A stretch of DNA of 64,000 bases from Nonlabens tegetincola (GTDB lineage Bacteria > Bacteroidota > Bacteroidia > Flavobacteriales > Flavobacteriaceae). Location of the stretch: positions 310,001 to 374,000 of the forward strand of contig NZ_MQVV01000014.1 of assembly GCF_002954355.1 (NCBI RefSeq), in the 5' to 3' direction. The translations under genes were made by a program, and so were the position numbers. Numbering within the stretch: the stretch's first letter is position 1; every line of letters starts with the position of its first letter. The notes under the pieces are model-generated. The model worked only from the letters and a program-made list of their open reading frames with translations. It searched no databases and was not told where the DNA came from. Positions 35,806 to 44,343 of this stretch are shown in pieces.

Positions 35806-36834
35806 ATGAATCTAGACAATAAATCAATTTTAATAACAGGTGGAACAGGATCCTTTGGTAAAATGTTTACTAAACTTATTTTGGAACGATGTCCAAAAGT
35901 AAAACGTTTAGTGATTTTATCGAGAGATGAACAAAAACACTTTCAAATGGCTCAAGAATTTAGTGAGTCGGAGTATCCTCAAATTAGATATTTTATTGGA
36001 GATGTAAGAGATAAAAATAGACTTAAAAAAGCATTTGAAGGAATAGATATTGTTATCCATGCTGCTGCAATGAAACACGTACATCTTGCAGAATATAATC
36101 CCATGGAATGTGTTAAAACAAATATTAACGGTGCAGAAAACGTAATTGACGCAGCTCTAGAATCAAATGTTCAAAATGTAGTAGCACTTTCTACCGATAA
36201 AGCAGCAGCACCTATTAATCTATATGGAGCGACAAAATTGGCTTCAGATAAGTTGTTTATTGCTGCAAACAACATCAAAGGAAATAGAGATATTAAATTT
36301 TCTGTGGTTCGTTATGGTAATGTTATGGGATCTAACGGTTCTGTTATGCCATTCTTTTTAAAGAAGAAGAATGACGGAGAGTCTTTTCTACCAATTACAG
36401 ATAACAGGATGACAAGGTTTAACATTTCGCTTGAGGATGGATGTGAAATGGTTTTCTATGCTATTGAAAACGCATGGGGTGGAGAAGTATTTGTTCCTAA
36501 AATACCGTCTTATCGAATTCCTGATGTTGCAACTGCGATTGCTCCAAACTTGGAACAAAAAGAAGTCGGTGTAAGACCTGGTGAGAAACTTCATGAAGAA
36601 ATGATTACAGCATCTGATTCATTCAATACTGTTGATATTGGTAAATATTATGCTATTTTACCACAACCTTCTCCCTATTCAAGATATACCAAAGAGGAGT
36701 ATAAAAAGGCATTTAATGGAGTTGATGTTGAAGATGGATTTGCCTATGATTCTGGTACTAATACAGAATGGGAGTCAATTGAAAGCTTGAGAGCGTTAGT
36801 TAAAAAGCATGTAGATCCTAATTTCTCAGTGTAA
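35806..36834 (+). CDS. pseB: UDP-N-acetylglucosamine 4,6-dehydratase (inverting), PseB
   Basis: This 342-residue SDR protein matches PseB/FlaA1: ILITGGTGSFGKMFTKLIL, AAAMKHVHLAEYNPMEC, STDKAAAPINLYGATK and VRYGNVMGSNGSVMPFF. It removes water from UDP-GlcNAc and inverts C5, giving the 4-keto-6-deoxy-L-arabino sugar. First step of pseudaminic acid synthesis. It is separated from pseC by 1 bp. Confidence 0.93.
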   Translation: MNLDNKSILITGGTGSFGKMFTKLILERCPKVKRLVILSRDEQKHFQMAQEFSESEYPQIRYFIGDVRDKNRLKKAFEGIDIVIHAAAMKHVHLAEYNPMECVKTNINGAENVIDAALESNVQNVVALSTDKAAAPINLYGATKLASDKLFIAANNIKGNRDIKFSVVRYGNVMGSNGSVMPFFLKKKNDGESFLPITDNRMTRFNISLEDGCEMVFYAIENAWGGEVFVPKIPSYRIPDVATAIAPNLEQKEVGVRPGEKLHEEMITASDSFNTVDIGKYYAILPQPSPYSRYTKEEYKKAFNGVDVEDGFAYDSGTNTEWESIESLRALVKKHVDPNFSV

Positions 36835-36835
36835 T

Positions 36836-38029
36836 ATGTCAGTAAGTATTCCATATGGTAGACAAAATATTCAGCAATCAGATATTGATGCTGTAGTAGA
36901 AGCTTTACAAGCAGACTATTTGACTCAAGGTCCTAGGATAAATAAATTTGAAGAAGAATTTGCTAATTACGTTGGGGCTAGATTTGCTGTGGCGGTATCT
37001 AACGGTACGGCAGCACTTCATTTAAATGCTCTTGCATTAGGGGTTTCCCCAGGTGACAAGGTAATTACTACTCCTATTACATTTGCCGCTAGTGCAAACT
37101 GTATACGATATTGCGGTGGTGAAGTAGTTTTTGCGGATATCGATCCCCAAACCTATTTGCTTGATATAAACAAAGTTCGTGAGTTATTAGAAGCATCTCC
37201 TAAAGGTACGTATAAAGGTATCATTCCAGTAGATTTTGCTGGTAGAGCGGTCGATTTAGAAGCATTCAGAGCTTTAGCCGATGAGTATGGTCTTTGGATT
37301 ATTGAAGATAGTTGTCATTCTCCAGGAGGTTATTTTATAGATAGTTCTGGAAATAAACAACATTGTGGTAACGGACAATTTGCAGACCTAGCCATCTTTT
37401 CATTTCATCCAGTTAAACATATTGCTTGTGGAGAAGGAGGGATGATAACAACTAATGATGAAAGGTTATATAAAAAATTACTCAGTCTAAGAACACACGG
37501 TATTGTAAAGGACGATTCTTTATATATTAATAGTAAGGAGTTCGCTTCCGCGAAAGCGGAAACACAAGAATACCCAGGATGGTATATGGAAATGCAGGAT
37601 TTAGGATATAATTATAGAATTACTGATTTTCAAGCTGCGCTAGGAAGTAGTCAATTAAAAAGAGCTGATCAAGGAATACAAAGAAGAATTAAAATCGCAA
37701 AAACCTATAATGAGGCTTTTATCAATAAATCGTTTATCCATGGTCAATCAGGTTTTATTGAAGGGCATGCTTATCACCTTTACGTTATAGAGGTTGACGA
37801 TAGATTAGAGTTATATAACTATTTAAGGCAAAATGGCATTTTTGCTCAAATTCATTATATACCTTGTCATTTAATGCCTTATTATAGAGAGTTTGGCTGG
37901 AAAGAAGGTGATTTACCTCATGCGGAGAGTTACTATTCTAAATGTATAAGCTTACCGATGTTTCCTACTCTAACAAATGAGGAACAACAATTTGTTTTGG
38001 ATACAATAGATAATTTTTACAATGTCTAA
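36836..38029 (+). CDS. pseC: UDP-4-amino-4,6-dideoxy-N-acetyl-L-altrosamine transaminase, PseC
   Basis: This 397-residue DegT/DnrJ-family PLP enzyme has VAVSNGTAALHLNALALG, IIEDSCHSPGG and the PLP lysine Lys194 in FHPVKHIACGEGG. It aminates C4 of the PseB product. A one-mismatch palindrome copy at 37543-37558 encodes FASAKA around residues 237-242, probably in a loop between the large and small domains. Overlaps pseF by 8 bp. Confidence 0.92.
   Translation: MSVSIPYGRQNIQQSDIDAVVEALQADYLTQGPRINKFEEEFANYVGARFAVAVSNGTAALHLNALALGVSPGDKVITTPITFAASANCIRYCGGEVVFADIDPQTYLLDINKVRELLEASPKGTYKGIIPVDFAGRAVDLEAFRALADEYGLWIIEDSCHSPGGYFIDSSGNKQHCGNGQFADLAIFSFHPVKHIACGEGGMITTNDERLYKKLLSLRTHGIVKDDSLYINSKEFASAKAETQEYPGWYMEMQDLGYNYRITDFQAALGSSQLKRADQGIQRRIKIAKTYNEAFINKSFIHGQSGFIEGHAYHLYVIEVDDRLELYNYLRQNGIFAQIHYIPCHLMPYYREFGWKEGDLPHAESYYSKCISLPMFPTLTNEEQQFVLDTIDNFYNV
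37543..37558. repeat. Dispersed palindrome copy 9 (one mismatch)
   Basis: CGCTTCCGCGAAAGCG, 15 of 16, inside pseC; read in the Ala-Phe-Ala-Lys-Ala frame, but as Ala-Ser-Ala-Lys-Ala because of the mismatch. Confidence 0.88.
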
Positions 38030-38708
38030 ACTATGTATTATACCGGCTCGTGGTGGTAGTAAAAGAATTCCTAGAAAAAATATAAAATCATTTTTAGGAA
38101 AACCAATTATAGCCTATTCAATCGACGCAGCATTAAATTCAAAACTATTTGATGAGGTTATGGTTTCCACTGATGATGAGGAAATTGCTGAGATTGCCAT
38201 GAAATACGGAGCCACTGTACCTTTCTATAGGTCTGAAGAGAACTCAAACGATCATGCTACAACATTTGATGTTTTAAAAGAGGTCATAGAGGAATACAAG
38301 CTTAGCTACAAAAAGGAATTTAAATATGCTTGTTGTATTTATCCCACGGCACCTTTTGTCACATCCAAGCGATTGAGTGAGTCATTAGATACTTTGATTA
38401 AAAACGATTTTGATACCGTATTTCCAATAATAAAATTTGGATTCCCGATTCAAAGAGCACTAAAGCTTTCGGAATCTGGTAAGATTGAGTTCTTTAATAA
38501 AGAACATAAAAACACAAGGAGTCAGGATTTAGAGTCGACATTTCATGATGCTGGTCAATTCTACTGGTTTAATGTGATTCGATGTTTAGAAGTAAAAACG
38601 TTAATAACTCAAAACTGTGGAAGCGTAATAATAAAGGAAACCGAAGGTCAAGATATAGATAATGAAATAGATTGGAAACTAGCAGAACTTAAATATGAAC
38701 TCTTATAA
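38022..38708 (+). CDS. pseF: Pseudaminic acid cytidylyltransferase, PseF
   Basis: This 228-residue CMP-sugar synthetase has CIIPARGGSKRIPRKNIK near the start, SIDAALNSKLFDEVMVSTDD and CCIYPTAPFVTSKRL. It activates pseudaminic acid with CTP to CMP-Pse, the donor used by transferases. PseF is preferred over NeuA because of its place directly after pseB-pseC and the overall match. Its end overlaps the GNAT gene by 14 bp. Confidence 0.9.
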   Translation: MSKLCIIPARGGSKRIPRKNIKSFLGKPIIAYSIDAALNSKLFDEVMVSTDDEEIAEIAMKYGATVPFYRSEENSNDHATTFDVLKEVIEEYKLSYKKEFKYACCIYPTAPFVTSKRLSESLDTLIKNDFDTVFPIIKFGFPIQRALKLSESGKIEFFNKEHKNTRSQDLESTFHDAGQFYWFNVIRCLEVKTLITQNCGSVIIKETEGQDIDNEIDWKLAELKYELL

Positions 38709-39252
38709 AGCTTTGACCACGCAAGTTTTTTCAAATGATGAGTATAGAATAGTTCCTATTCGTATAGAAGATCGTTATGATATTATGCGATGGCGTAATG
38801 AACAAATATATCATTTAAGACAAAATAAGCCATTAACTAAAAAAGATCAGGACAATTATTTTGAAAATGTGGTTTCTAAATTATTTGATCAGGATAAGCC
38901 ATCTCAATTTCTATTTTCATTTTTAAAAAATAACGTTTGTGTTGGTTATGGTGGTTTAGTACATATCAACTGGATTGATAAAAATGCAGAAATATCTTTT
39001 ATTATGGATACAAAATCAGAAGATATTTATTTTGAAAAGTATTGGACTATTTATTTAGACCTAATTGAAAAATTAGCTTTTCAAGAACTTAAAATTCATA
39101 AGCTTTATGTTTACGCGTTTGATTTAAGACCTCATTTATATAAGGTGTTAAAGAAAAATGATTATTATCTTGACGCAATACTCAAGGAGCATTGTTATTT
39201 TAATAATAGATACTTAGATGTAGTAATTCATTCAAAAATTGATTCTAAATGA
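38695..39252 (+). CDS. GNAT-fold protein in the PseH position, P-loop not recognisable
   Basis: This 185-residue protein has a GNAT-like layout: MRWRNEQIYHLRQ, a central beta segment (VGYGGLVHINWIDKNAEISF) and a C-terminal KLYVYAFDLRPHLYKVLKK. Its place in the block is that of PseH, which N-acetylates C4 of the amino sugar. Where GNATs carry the acetyl-CoA loop (Q/R-x-x-G-x-G/A), it reads EDIYFEKYW without glycines. It may therefore be a divergent acyltransferase or inactive. It overlaps the following formyltransferase by 4 bp, so the two are tightly coupled. Confidence 0.7.
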   Translation: MNSYKALTTQVFSNDEYRIVPIRIEDRYDIMRWRNEQIYHLRQNKPLTKKDQDNYFENVVSKLFDQDKPSQFLFSFLKNNVCVGYGGLVHINWIDKNAEISFIMDTKSEDIYFEKYWTIYLDLIEKLAFQELKIHKLYVYAFDLRPHLYKVLKKNDYYLDAILKEHCYFNNRYLDVVIHSKIDSK

Positions 39253-40117
39253 AAATTGGTGTACTAGCTAGTGGTAATTTAGGTTTTGAAGTAGTTAAAG
39301 GGCTTACTAAAATTCATCAAATTGAATTCATTTGTACCGACTCAAATTCAAATAGTATTATAGAATTTGCTGAATCAAATGGTATTAAAAATTACAAAGG
39401 CAATCCAAGAAATGGAAAAGCGATTAGAGTGATTGGTGATATTCGTGTGGATGTTTTATTATCAATTAACTACTTGTTTTTGATCGAGGAAGATTTAATT
39501 TCTTTACCTTCTATAATTGCAATAAACATTCATGGTTCTTTATTACCTAAATACAGGGGAAGAACCCACATGTTTGGTCCATCATTAATGGAGAAACGGT
39601 GGCAGGAATTACCATCCATGAAATTAGTAAGGGTTGTGATGAAGGTAAAATTATTGAGCAGTTAAAAATTCCAATTCATTCTGAAATGACTGGAGGAGAA
39701 CTTCTGGCTGCGTATGGAAATAACTATTTACCTTTACTATTAGAGACTCTAAACAAAATAGAGAATAACGATTATCAACTAATCACTCAAAATGAAAACT
39801 TCGCAACTTTTTTTGGAAAAAGAACACCTGATGATGGATTAATTAATTGGGATTGGAGTAGAGAAAGAATTTTCAATTGGGTACGTGCGCAATCCAAGCC
39901 TTATCCTGGGGCCTTTACATACTTCAACGGGCATAAAGTTGTTATTGATAAAGTAAGTTTTAGTAATTTAGGATTTACATATGATATGCCAAATGGCATG
40001 ATCCTGAGTTTAGATCCTATTGTGGTTAAATGCTGTAATGGTGCATTGGAGTTAAGGGATGTTAGAGAAAGTGAAATAATTAATAAAAGAATAAAAATTA
40101 AAGCAGTTTTTAATTAA
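39249..40117 (+). pseudogene. Formyltransferase-family protein in the pse block, frameshifted
   Basis: Two overlapping frames (39249-39665 and 39599-40117) form one 289-residue formyltransferase (Fmt/ArnA-N fold) if one C is added to CCC at 39565-39567. The repaired stretch reads LLPKYRGRTPHVWSIINGE, holding the hallmark HGSLLPKYRG of 10-formyl-tetrahydrofolate enzymes. The C-terminal part has GITIHEISKGCDEGKIIEQ and VRAQSKPYPGAFTYF. It lies where PseG might be expected and could formylate an amino sugar, giving an N-formyl pseudaminic acid. Could be a sequencing error or real inactivation. Confidence 0.8.
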
Positions 40118-41156
40118 TGAGAATAGGAAATTTTAATATAACAAATCACGGTTCTTCTTTTATAATAGCAGAGTTGTCCGCAAATCATAACGGTAATTTA
40201 GAGGTTGCCTTACAAACAATTGAGGCGGCAAAACGTGCTGGAGCCGATGCCATTAAATTACAAACTTATACTCCGGATACTTTAACTATTGATGTGGATA
40301 ATGAGTATTTTAGAATTAATGGAGATACCCTTTGGGACGGTAAAAGTTTATATGAGCTTTATAGTGAAGCTTACACTCCGTGGGAGTGGCATAAAAAGCT
40401 ATTTGATAAAGCAAAAGAGTGTGGTCTGATTTGTTTCTCGTCACCATTTGATTTTACGGCAGTTGATTTTTTAGAAAACTTGAGTGTTCCTGCTTATAAA
40501 ATAGCCTCTTTTGAAATTCAAGATATTCCCCTCATTAAGTATACTGCTAGTAAAGGAAAACCTATCATAATTTCCACAGGGATTGCTAACGAAGATGATA
40601 TTCAATTAGCTGTTGACGCCTGTAGATCAGTCGGAAATAATGATATAGCTTTATTAAAATGTACAAGTTCATATCCCGCCCCTTTAGATATCGCAAACTT
40701 GAAAACAATTACAGATATGGGGAAAAAGTTTGATGTTAAAGTAGGTTTTAGTGATCATACTTATGGCTCGCTTGCGCCTGTGGTAGCTGTAACTTTAGGA
40801 GCAAAAATTATTGAGAAACATTTTATTTTAGATAAATCAATTGGAGGACCTGATGCTGATTTTTCTTTAGATGAAAACGAATTTACTCAAATGGTCACTG
40901 ATGTTCGTAATGCAGAGAAATTAATAGGTAATATTGACTACACAGTTACGAAAAAAGTTGAAAAAAACAGAAAGTTTGCTCGTTCCCTTTTTGTAGTTGA
41001 GGACGTTCAAAAAGGTGAAATGCTTACTTCAAAAATATTCGTTCCATAAGACCAGGCTATGGATTACATCCAAAATATTATGAAAGTGTAATTGGCAAAA
41101 CTGTAAATACTGACCTTTGTAAAGGAACTCCTTTAAAATTAGATCATATTAACTAA
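40117..41156 (+). pseudogene. pseI: Pseudaminic acid synthase PseI, frameshifted near the C-terminus
   Basis: The frame from 40117 matches PseI/NeuB: FIIAELSANHNGNLEVAL, AIKLQTYTPDTLT, CFSSPFDFTAVDFLENL, STGIANEDDIQLAVDA and GFSDHTYGSLAPVVAV. It condenses the freed amino sugar with PEP to pseudaminic acid. It stops at 41049 after 310 residues, inside the C-terminal SAF (antifreeze-like) domain. The missing end, SIRPGYGLHPKYYESVIGK and onward, is in another frame up to TAA at 41154-41156. Adding one A to A5 at 41031-41035 restores 346 residues, the normal length. The TIM barrel is complete but the SAF domain, which helps form the active site of the partner subunit, is broken. Confidence 0.88.
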
Positions 41157-41194
41157 AATCTTGTCTTATAATAAATAAGATTTTACTCAGTTTT

Positions 41195-42388
41195 ATGAAA
41201 TTTAATGTTCTTTATTTTAACACTTTAGGTACGCTCTTTGATAAAGTGTTGCCTTTAATTATAACGTTACTTTTATCACCGTTTATTTCATCCTCAGATT
41301 TTGGTGAATGGGCATTATACTATCAATTTTTATTGTTTTCAAACGCGGTTGTTATATCTCCTTTACTTGGTTTTTTTAATCGTAAGTTTTTTGATGCTAA
41401 CAGCCCAAAGAAAATGGTATTATATAACTACCCGATTTTATTAGTGCTTTTTGTTTCATGTCTGGTAGTTTATTACACCTTTTTTGCCTATTCTATCAGT
41501 AATTTATGGTACGAGGTTTTCGTAATCATTGGCTTTATTGCTTATAATTATTACACACAATATCTTAGATTTAAAGAACAAGATAGATACTACTTATATG
41601 TGTCATTAGGAAGATTAATCGTATTCTGTACCTATTTAGTGTATTCTAAATACTTGAATGAAATTATAGTATATAAAGATTTACTTATTGCAATGGCATT
41701 AGCGCATATCCTAGTATTGTGCTTAAGTATTTTTAATATGAAACTTTCACCAGAAAAAAAACTAATTGAAACTAAAGAATTTCTGAGTCTTTCATTCTAC
41801 GGATTTTTCACGTCTAGTATTAATGGAATTGATAAATTTGTGATTGTAGCTTTAGGCTTCTCATCTCAGTCGCTTGGTATTTACTCTTACTTTTTGTCAG
41901 TGGCAGCTACTCCAAATTTGCTAGTTGAAATTGCAAAAAAAATTTTTACACCACTTCAATTCAAAGAGTTTTCAATGTTTGGCGAGATAACAAAAGAAAC
42001 AACAAGAAAAATAAATTTATTCCTAGTTGGATTGTTCTTTTTACAAATAATTATTCCGCAGATTGTTTTTATAGTTCTAAGAGAATTAAATTTGATCAAT
42101 CAAGACTTTTTGGCTTTTCAATCACCAATACTATTACTATTTATATTCTCAATAGGATTGTATATTTTTAGTATATACCATTTTATAAATCCGGTGCTTA
42201 TTTATTTTAAGAAATCTATATTTATGTCTATTTCTTTATTTGTTTCCGTGGTCGTTTATCTATTGTTGATGTATATGTTTTCAGATGCTTTTGATATAAT
42301 ACTTTTCAGTTTTATCAAGAGTATTATGTTGACTATCGCTGTAATTATTACTTGGCTATTTGTTAAAAAAGTACGTAAATGGAATTAA
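41195..42388 (+). CDS. wzx: Wzx-like polysaccharide flippase
   Basis: This 397-residue protein has about 11-12 hydrophobic helices, a start NTLGTLFDKVLPLIITLLLS and the pattern of the MATE/oligosaccharide flippase superfamily (FGEWALYYQFLLFSNAVVIS). It would move undecaprenyl-PP-linked repeat units across the inner membrane. Only low primary-sequence conservation is expected in this family, so the call rests on topology, length and neighbours. Overlaps the next gene by 10 bp. Confidence 0.75.
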   Translation: MKFNVLYFNTLGTLFDKVLPLIITLLLSPFISSSDFGEWALYYQFLLFSNAVVISPLLGFFNRKFFDANSPKKMVLYNYPILLVLFVSCLVVYYTFFAYSISNLWYEVFVIIGFIAYNYYTQYLRFKEQDRYYLYVSLGRLIVFCTYLVYSKYLNEIIVYKDLLIAMALAHILVLCLSIFNMKLSPEKKLIETKEFLSLSFYGFFTSSINGIDKFVIVALGFSSQSLGIYSYFLSVAATPNLLVEIAKKIFTPLQFKEFSMFGEITKETTRKINLFLVGLFFLQIIIPQIVFIVLRELNLINQDFLAFQSPILLLFIFSIGLYIFSIYHFINPVLIYFKKSIFMSISLFVSVVVYLLLMYMFSDAFDIILFSFIKSIMLTIAVIITWLFVKKVRKWN

Positions 42389-43602
42389 TTCATGCGTTCA
42401 GATTTTATAAAGATAATTATGATTTAATACAAAAGTTAAATCACAAAAGATATGTAGTTGTAGAGTATATTATTTTAATATTTCTCAGATTAGTTACATG
42501 GACTTATATAAATCGATTATTCAAGCTTTTTCTAAACCGATTGCTTAAGTCAAAGAAGTTCTCTGAAAGCCAAGTTGTGGTCTTCATTTTTGGACAGAAC
42601 CATGCTAATGTATACCGGGAACTTGAAAATAACGGTTTTGATTTTTGTATTTACAATATCCTATCTTCTTCTGCAGTTGATAATTTGAAAGGTGAAACGA
42701 TATCAATAAATAGATTATTATTGTTGATTTCAATTATGGCCAACTCTTCAAGATTCTTAAATTCTTGGAAAAATGGTAAAGACCTATATTATATCAAACA
42801 TAATTTTTTTAGAATGTTGAAATTAAGTGGCTTAGAGTTAATTTTTGAACATCTTTTAAAGGATCAAAGAACCATATTAAAATTTAATGATCATAATCCA
42901 TATAGTTTTTTACTTTTTGATCTGGCTAAAAAATTAAATGTTAAAACAGTTTATATCCAGCATAGTCCCGTTTCAGAACGATTCCCTGAATTACATCATG
43001 ATTTGAATGTGTTATTTAGTGAAGATAGTGTTGAAAAATATAAGAATGAGAATAATAAGAGGATTATTAAACTTTTTGATTTCCGATTTCTTTCAGGTCT
43101 TAAATACAGAAAGTACAAAACTAGAAATAGAAAAATTTTAATAGCTTTCAATCAATTAGATGACTTGGACCAAGTTTTGAAAATTGTAAATAATCTAAAT
43201 GCCGATTTTGAACTAATTTTAAGACCTCATCCTGCAGATAAAAGGGATATTAAGTCAATTGAGTTGATTGATAATGTAAAACGTAGTAGGAATAAATCCA
43301 TTTTTGACGATCTTAAAGAGGTAACTTATGTCATATGTAATGAAACCGCCGTACCTTTGGAGTCAATATTTTTGGATAAATTAACTTTTAAAGCAGCATT
43401 TTTATCTGAAAGTTTTGATAACTATGGGTTTATTAGACAAGGATTGATTAAAGAAGAATTTACCGAACTACAGGATTTGGTAAACTCTATCAAGCAAAAT
43501 AAGAACTTTAGTAATAAAGATAAACTCACCTTTTTTTTAGGTGATTTAACAAACCATAAGGATAAAATACGTAAGCTATACCATGAAATATTATCTGTCT
43601 GA
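42379..43602 (+). CDS. Putative glycosyltransferase with HP motif (candidate nonulosonic acid transferase)
   Basis: This 407-residue protein has no domain that I can name with certainty. It looks like a two-lobed GT-B enzyme: KTVYIQHSPVSERFPELHH around residue 191, then FELILRPHPADKRDIK with Arg282-Pro-His-Pro, and a C-terminal CNETAVPLES. A HP motif and an acidic-rich loop are shared by polysialyl-, sialyl- and CDP-glycerol-type transferases. Given the upstream CMP-Pse pathway, it may transfer pseudaminic acid (inference). Overlaps both neighbours (10 and 20 bp). Confidence 0.5.
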   Translation: MELIHAFRFYKDNYDLIQKLNHKRYVVVEYIILIFLRLVTWTYINRLFKLFLNRLLKSKKFSESQVVVFIFGQNHANVYRELENNGFDFCIYNILSSSAVDNLKGETISINRLLLLISIMANSSRFLNSWKNGKDLYYIKHNFFRMLKLSGLELIFEHLLKDQRTILKFNDHNPYSFLLFDLAKKLNVKTVYIQHSPVSERFPELHHDLNVLFSEDSVEKYKNENNKRIIKLFDFRFLSGLKYRKYKTRNRKILIAFNQLDDLDQVLKIVNNLNADFELILRPHPADKRDIKSIELIDNVKRSRNKSIFDDLKEVTYVICNETAVPLESIFLDKLTFKAAFLSESFDNYGFIRQGLIKEEFTELQDLVNSIKQNKNFSNKDKLTFFLGDLTNHKDKIRKLYHEILSV

Positions 43603-44338
43603 AATAAAATACTTAATTAATGAAAAATTCAATAAACTTAGCAAGTCTGATGAGGAATTCTATGAAGTTTTAAGTAATGATGGAATAGCAGTTATTGAAG
43701 ATTTTCTTAGTGATGATACTTGTAAGGAAATTAGAAATAAAATTGATCACCTGATAGATGTAAAATCCAAAGCTAACTGGGAAGATAAAGAGAAAAGCGA
43801 TCAGAGGATTATGGGCGTAGAGCGTTTTGATAAGCGTTTTACGGATCTATTTGAAGTTGAGAAACTGAATAGTATTTATGCTAAGTACATTGATTCAAAA
43901 AACATGCATGGTTTCATCATGACCAATAGGGTTAACCACATGGAAAATAATTCTGGAAGTGGTGGTGGTTGGCATAGGGACATGATGAATAGGAGGCAGC
44001 TCAAGTTTATGGTTTATATTAATGACGTTTCAGAATCAAATGGCTGTTTTGAGTATTTGGTTGGAAGTCACAAACCTTCCATGAAAAGAAAATTGAATTC
44101 ATCTTTAAAACTACCGTTAAGTACTTATCGATATTCTAAAGAAAATATAACTGAACTTAATAAACTAGGATATAATTCAACGTTATATCCTGCAAAGAGA
44201 GGAACTTTAATTGTTTTTGACAGTAGTGGAATCCATCGAGGGAAGCCACTATCATCAGGTGTACGTTATGCGGTAACCAAGTATATGTGGGACACTGCCA
44301 TACCCAAACATATTTTAGATTTATTAAATAATAATTAA
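43583..44338 (+). CDS. Phytanoyl-CoA dioxygenase (PhyH)-family oxygenase
   Basis: This 251-residue protein has the Fe(II)/2-oxoglutarate dioxygenase triad: His131 and Asp133 in GGWHRDMMNR and His218 in FDSSGIHRG, with Arg228 (SSGVRYAVTKY) in the 2-oxoglutarate site. It would hydroxylate a small substrate, possibly a sugar, lipid carrier or nucleotide sugar made in the locus. It is set between a glycosyltransferase and the polymerase, overlapping the former by 20 bp, so it belongs to the operon. Substrate not known. Confidence 0.78.
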   Translation: MKYYLSEIKYLINEKFNKLSKSDEEFYEVLSNDGIAVIEDFLSDDTCKEIRNKIDHLIDVKSKANWEDKEKSDQRIMGVERFDKRFTDLFEVEKLNSIYAKYIDSKNMHGFIMTNRVNHMENNSGSGGGWHRDMMNRRQLKFMVYINDVSESNGCFEYLVGSHKPSMKRKLNSSLKLPLSTYRYSKENITELNKLGYNSTLYPAKRGTLIVFDSSGIHRGKPLSSGVRYAVTKYMWDTAIPKHILDLLNNN

Positions 44339-44343
44339 TTCTT

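Noticed and set aside
39599-40117. An independent 172-codon gene starting at 39599
   Set aside because: Its sequence continues the formyltransferase fold of the upstream frame exactly after adding one base, so it is the 3' part of one gene.
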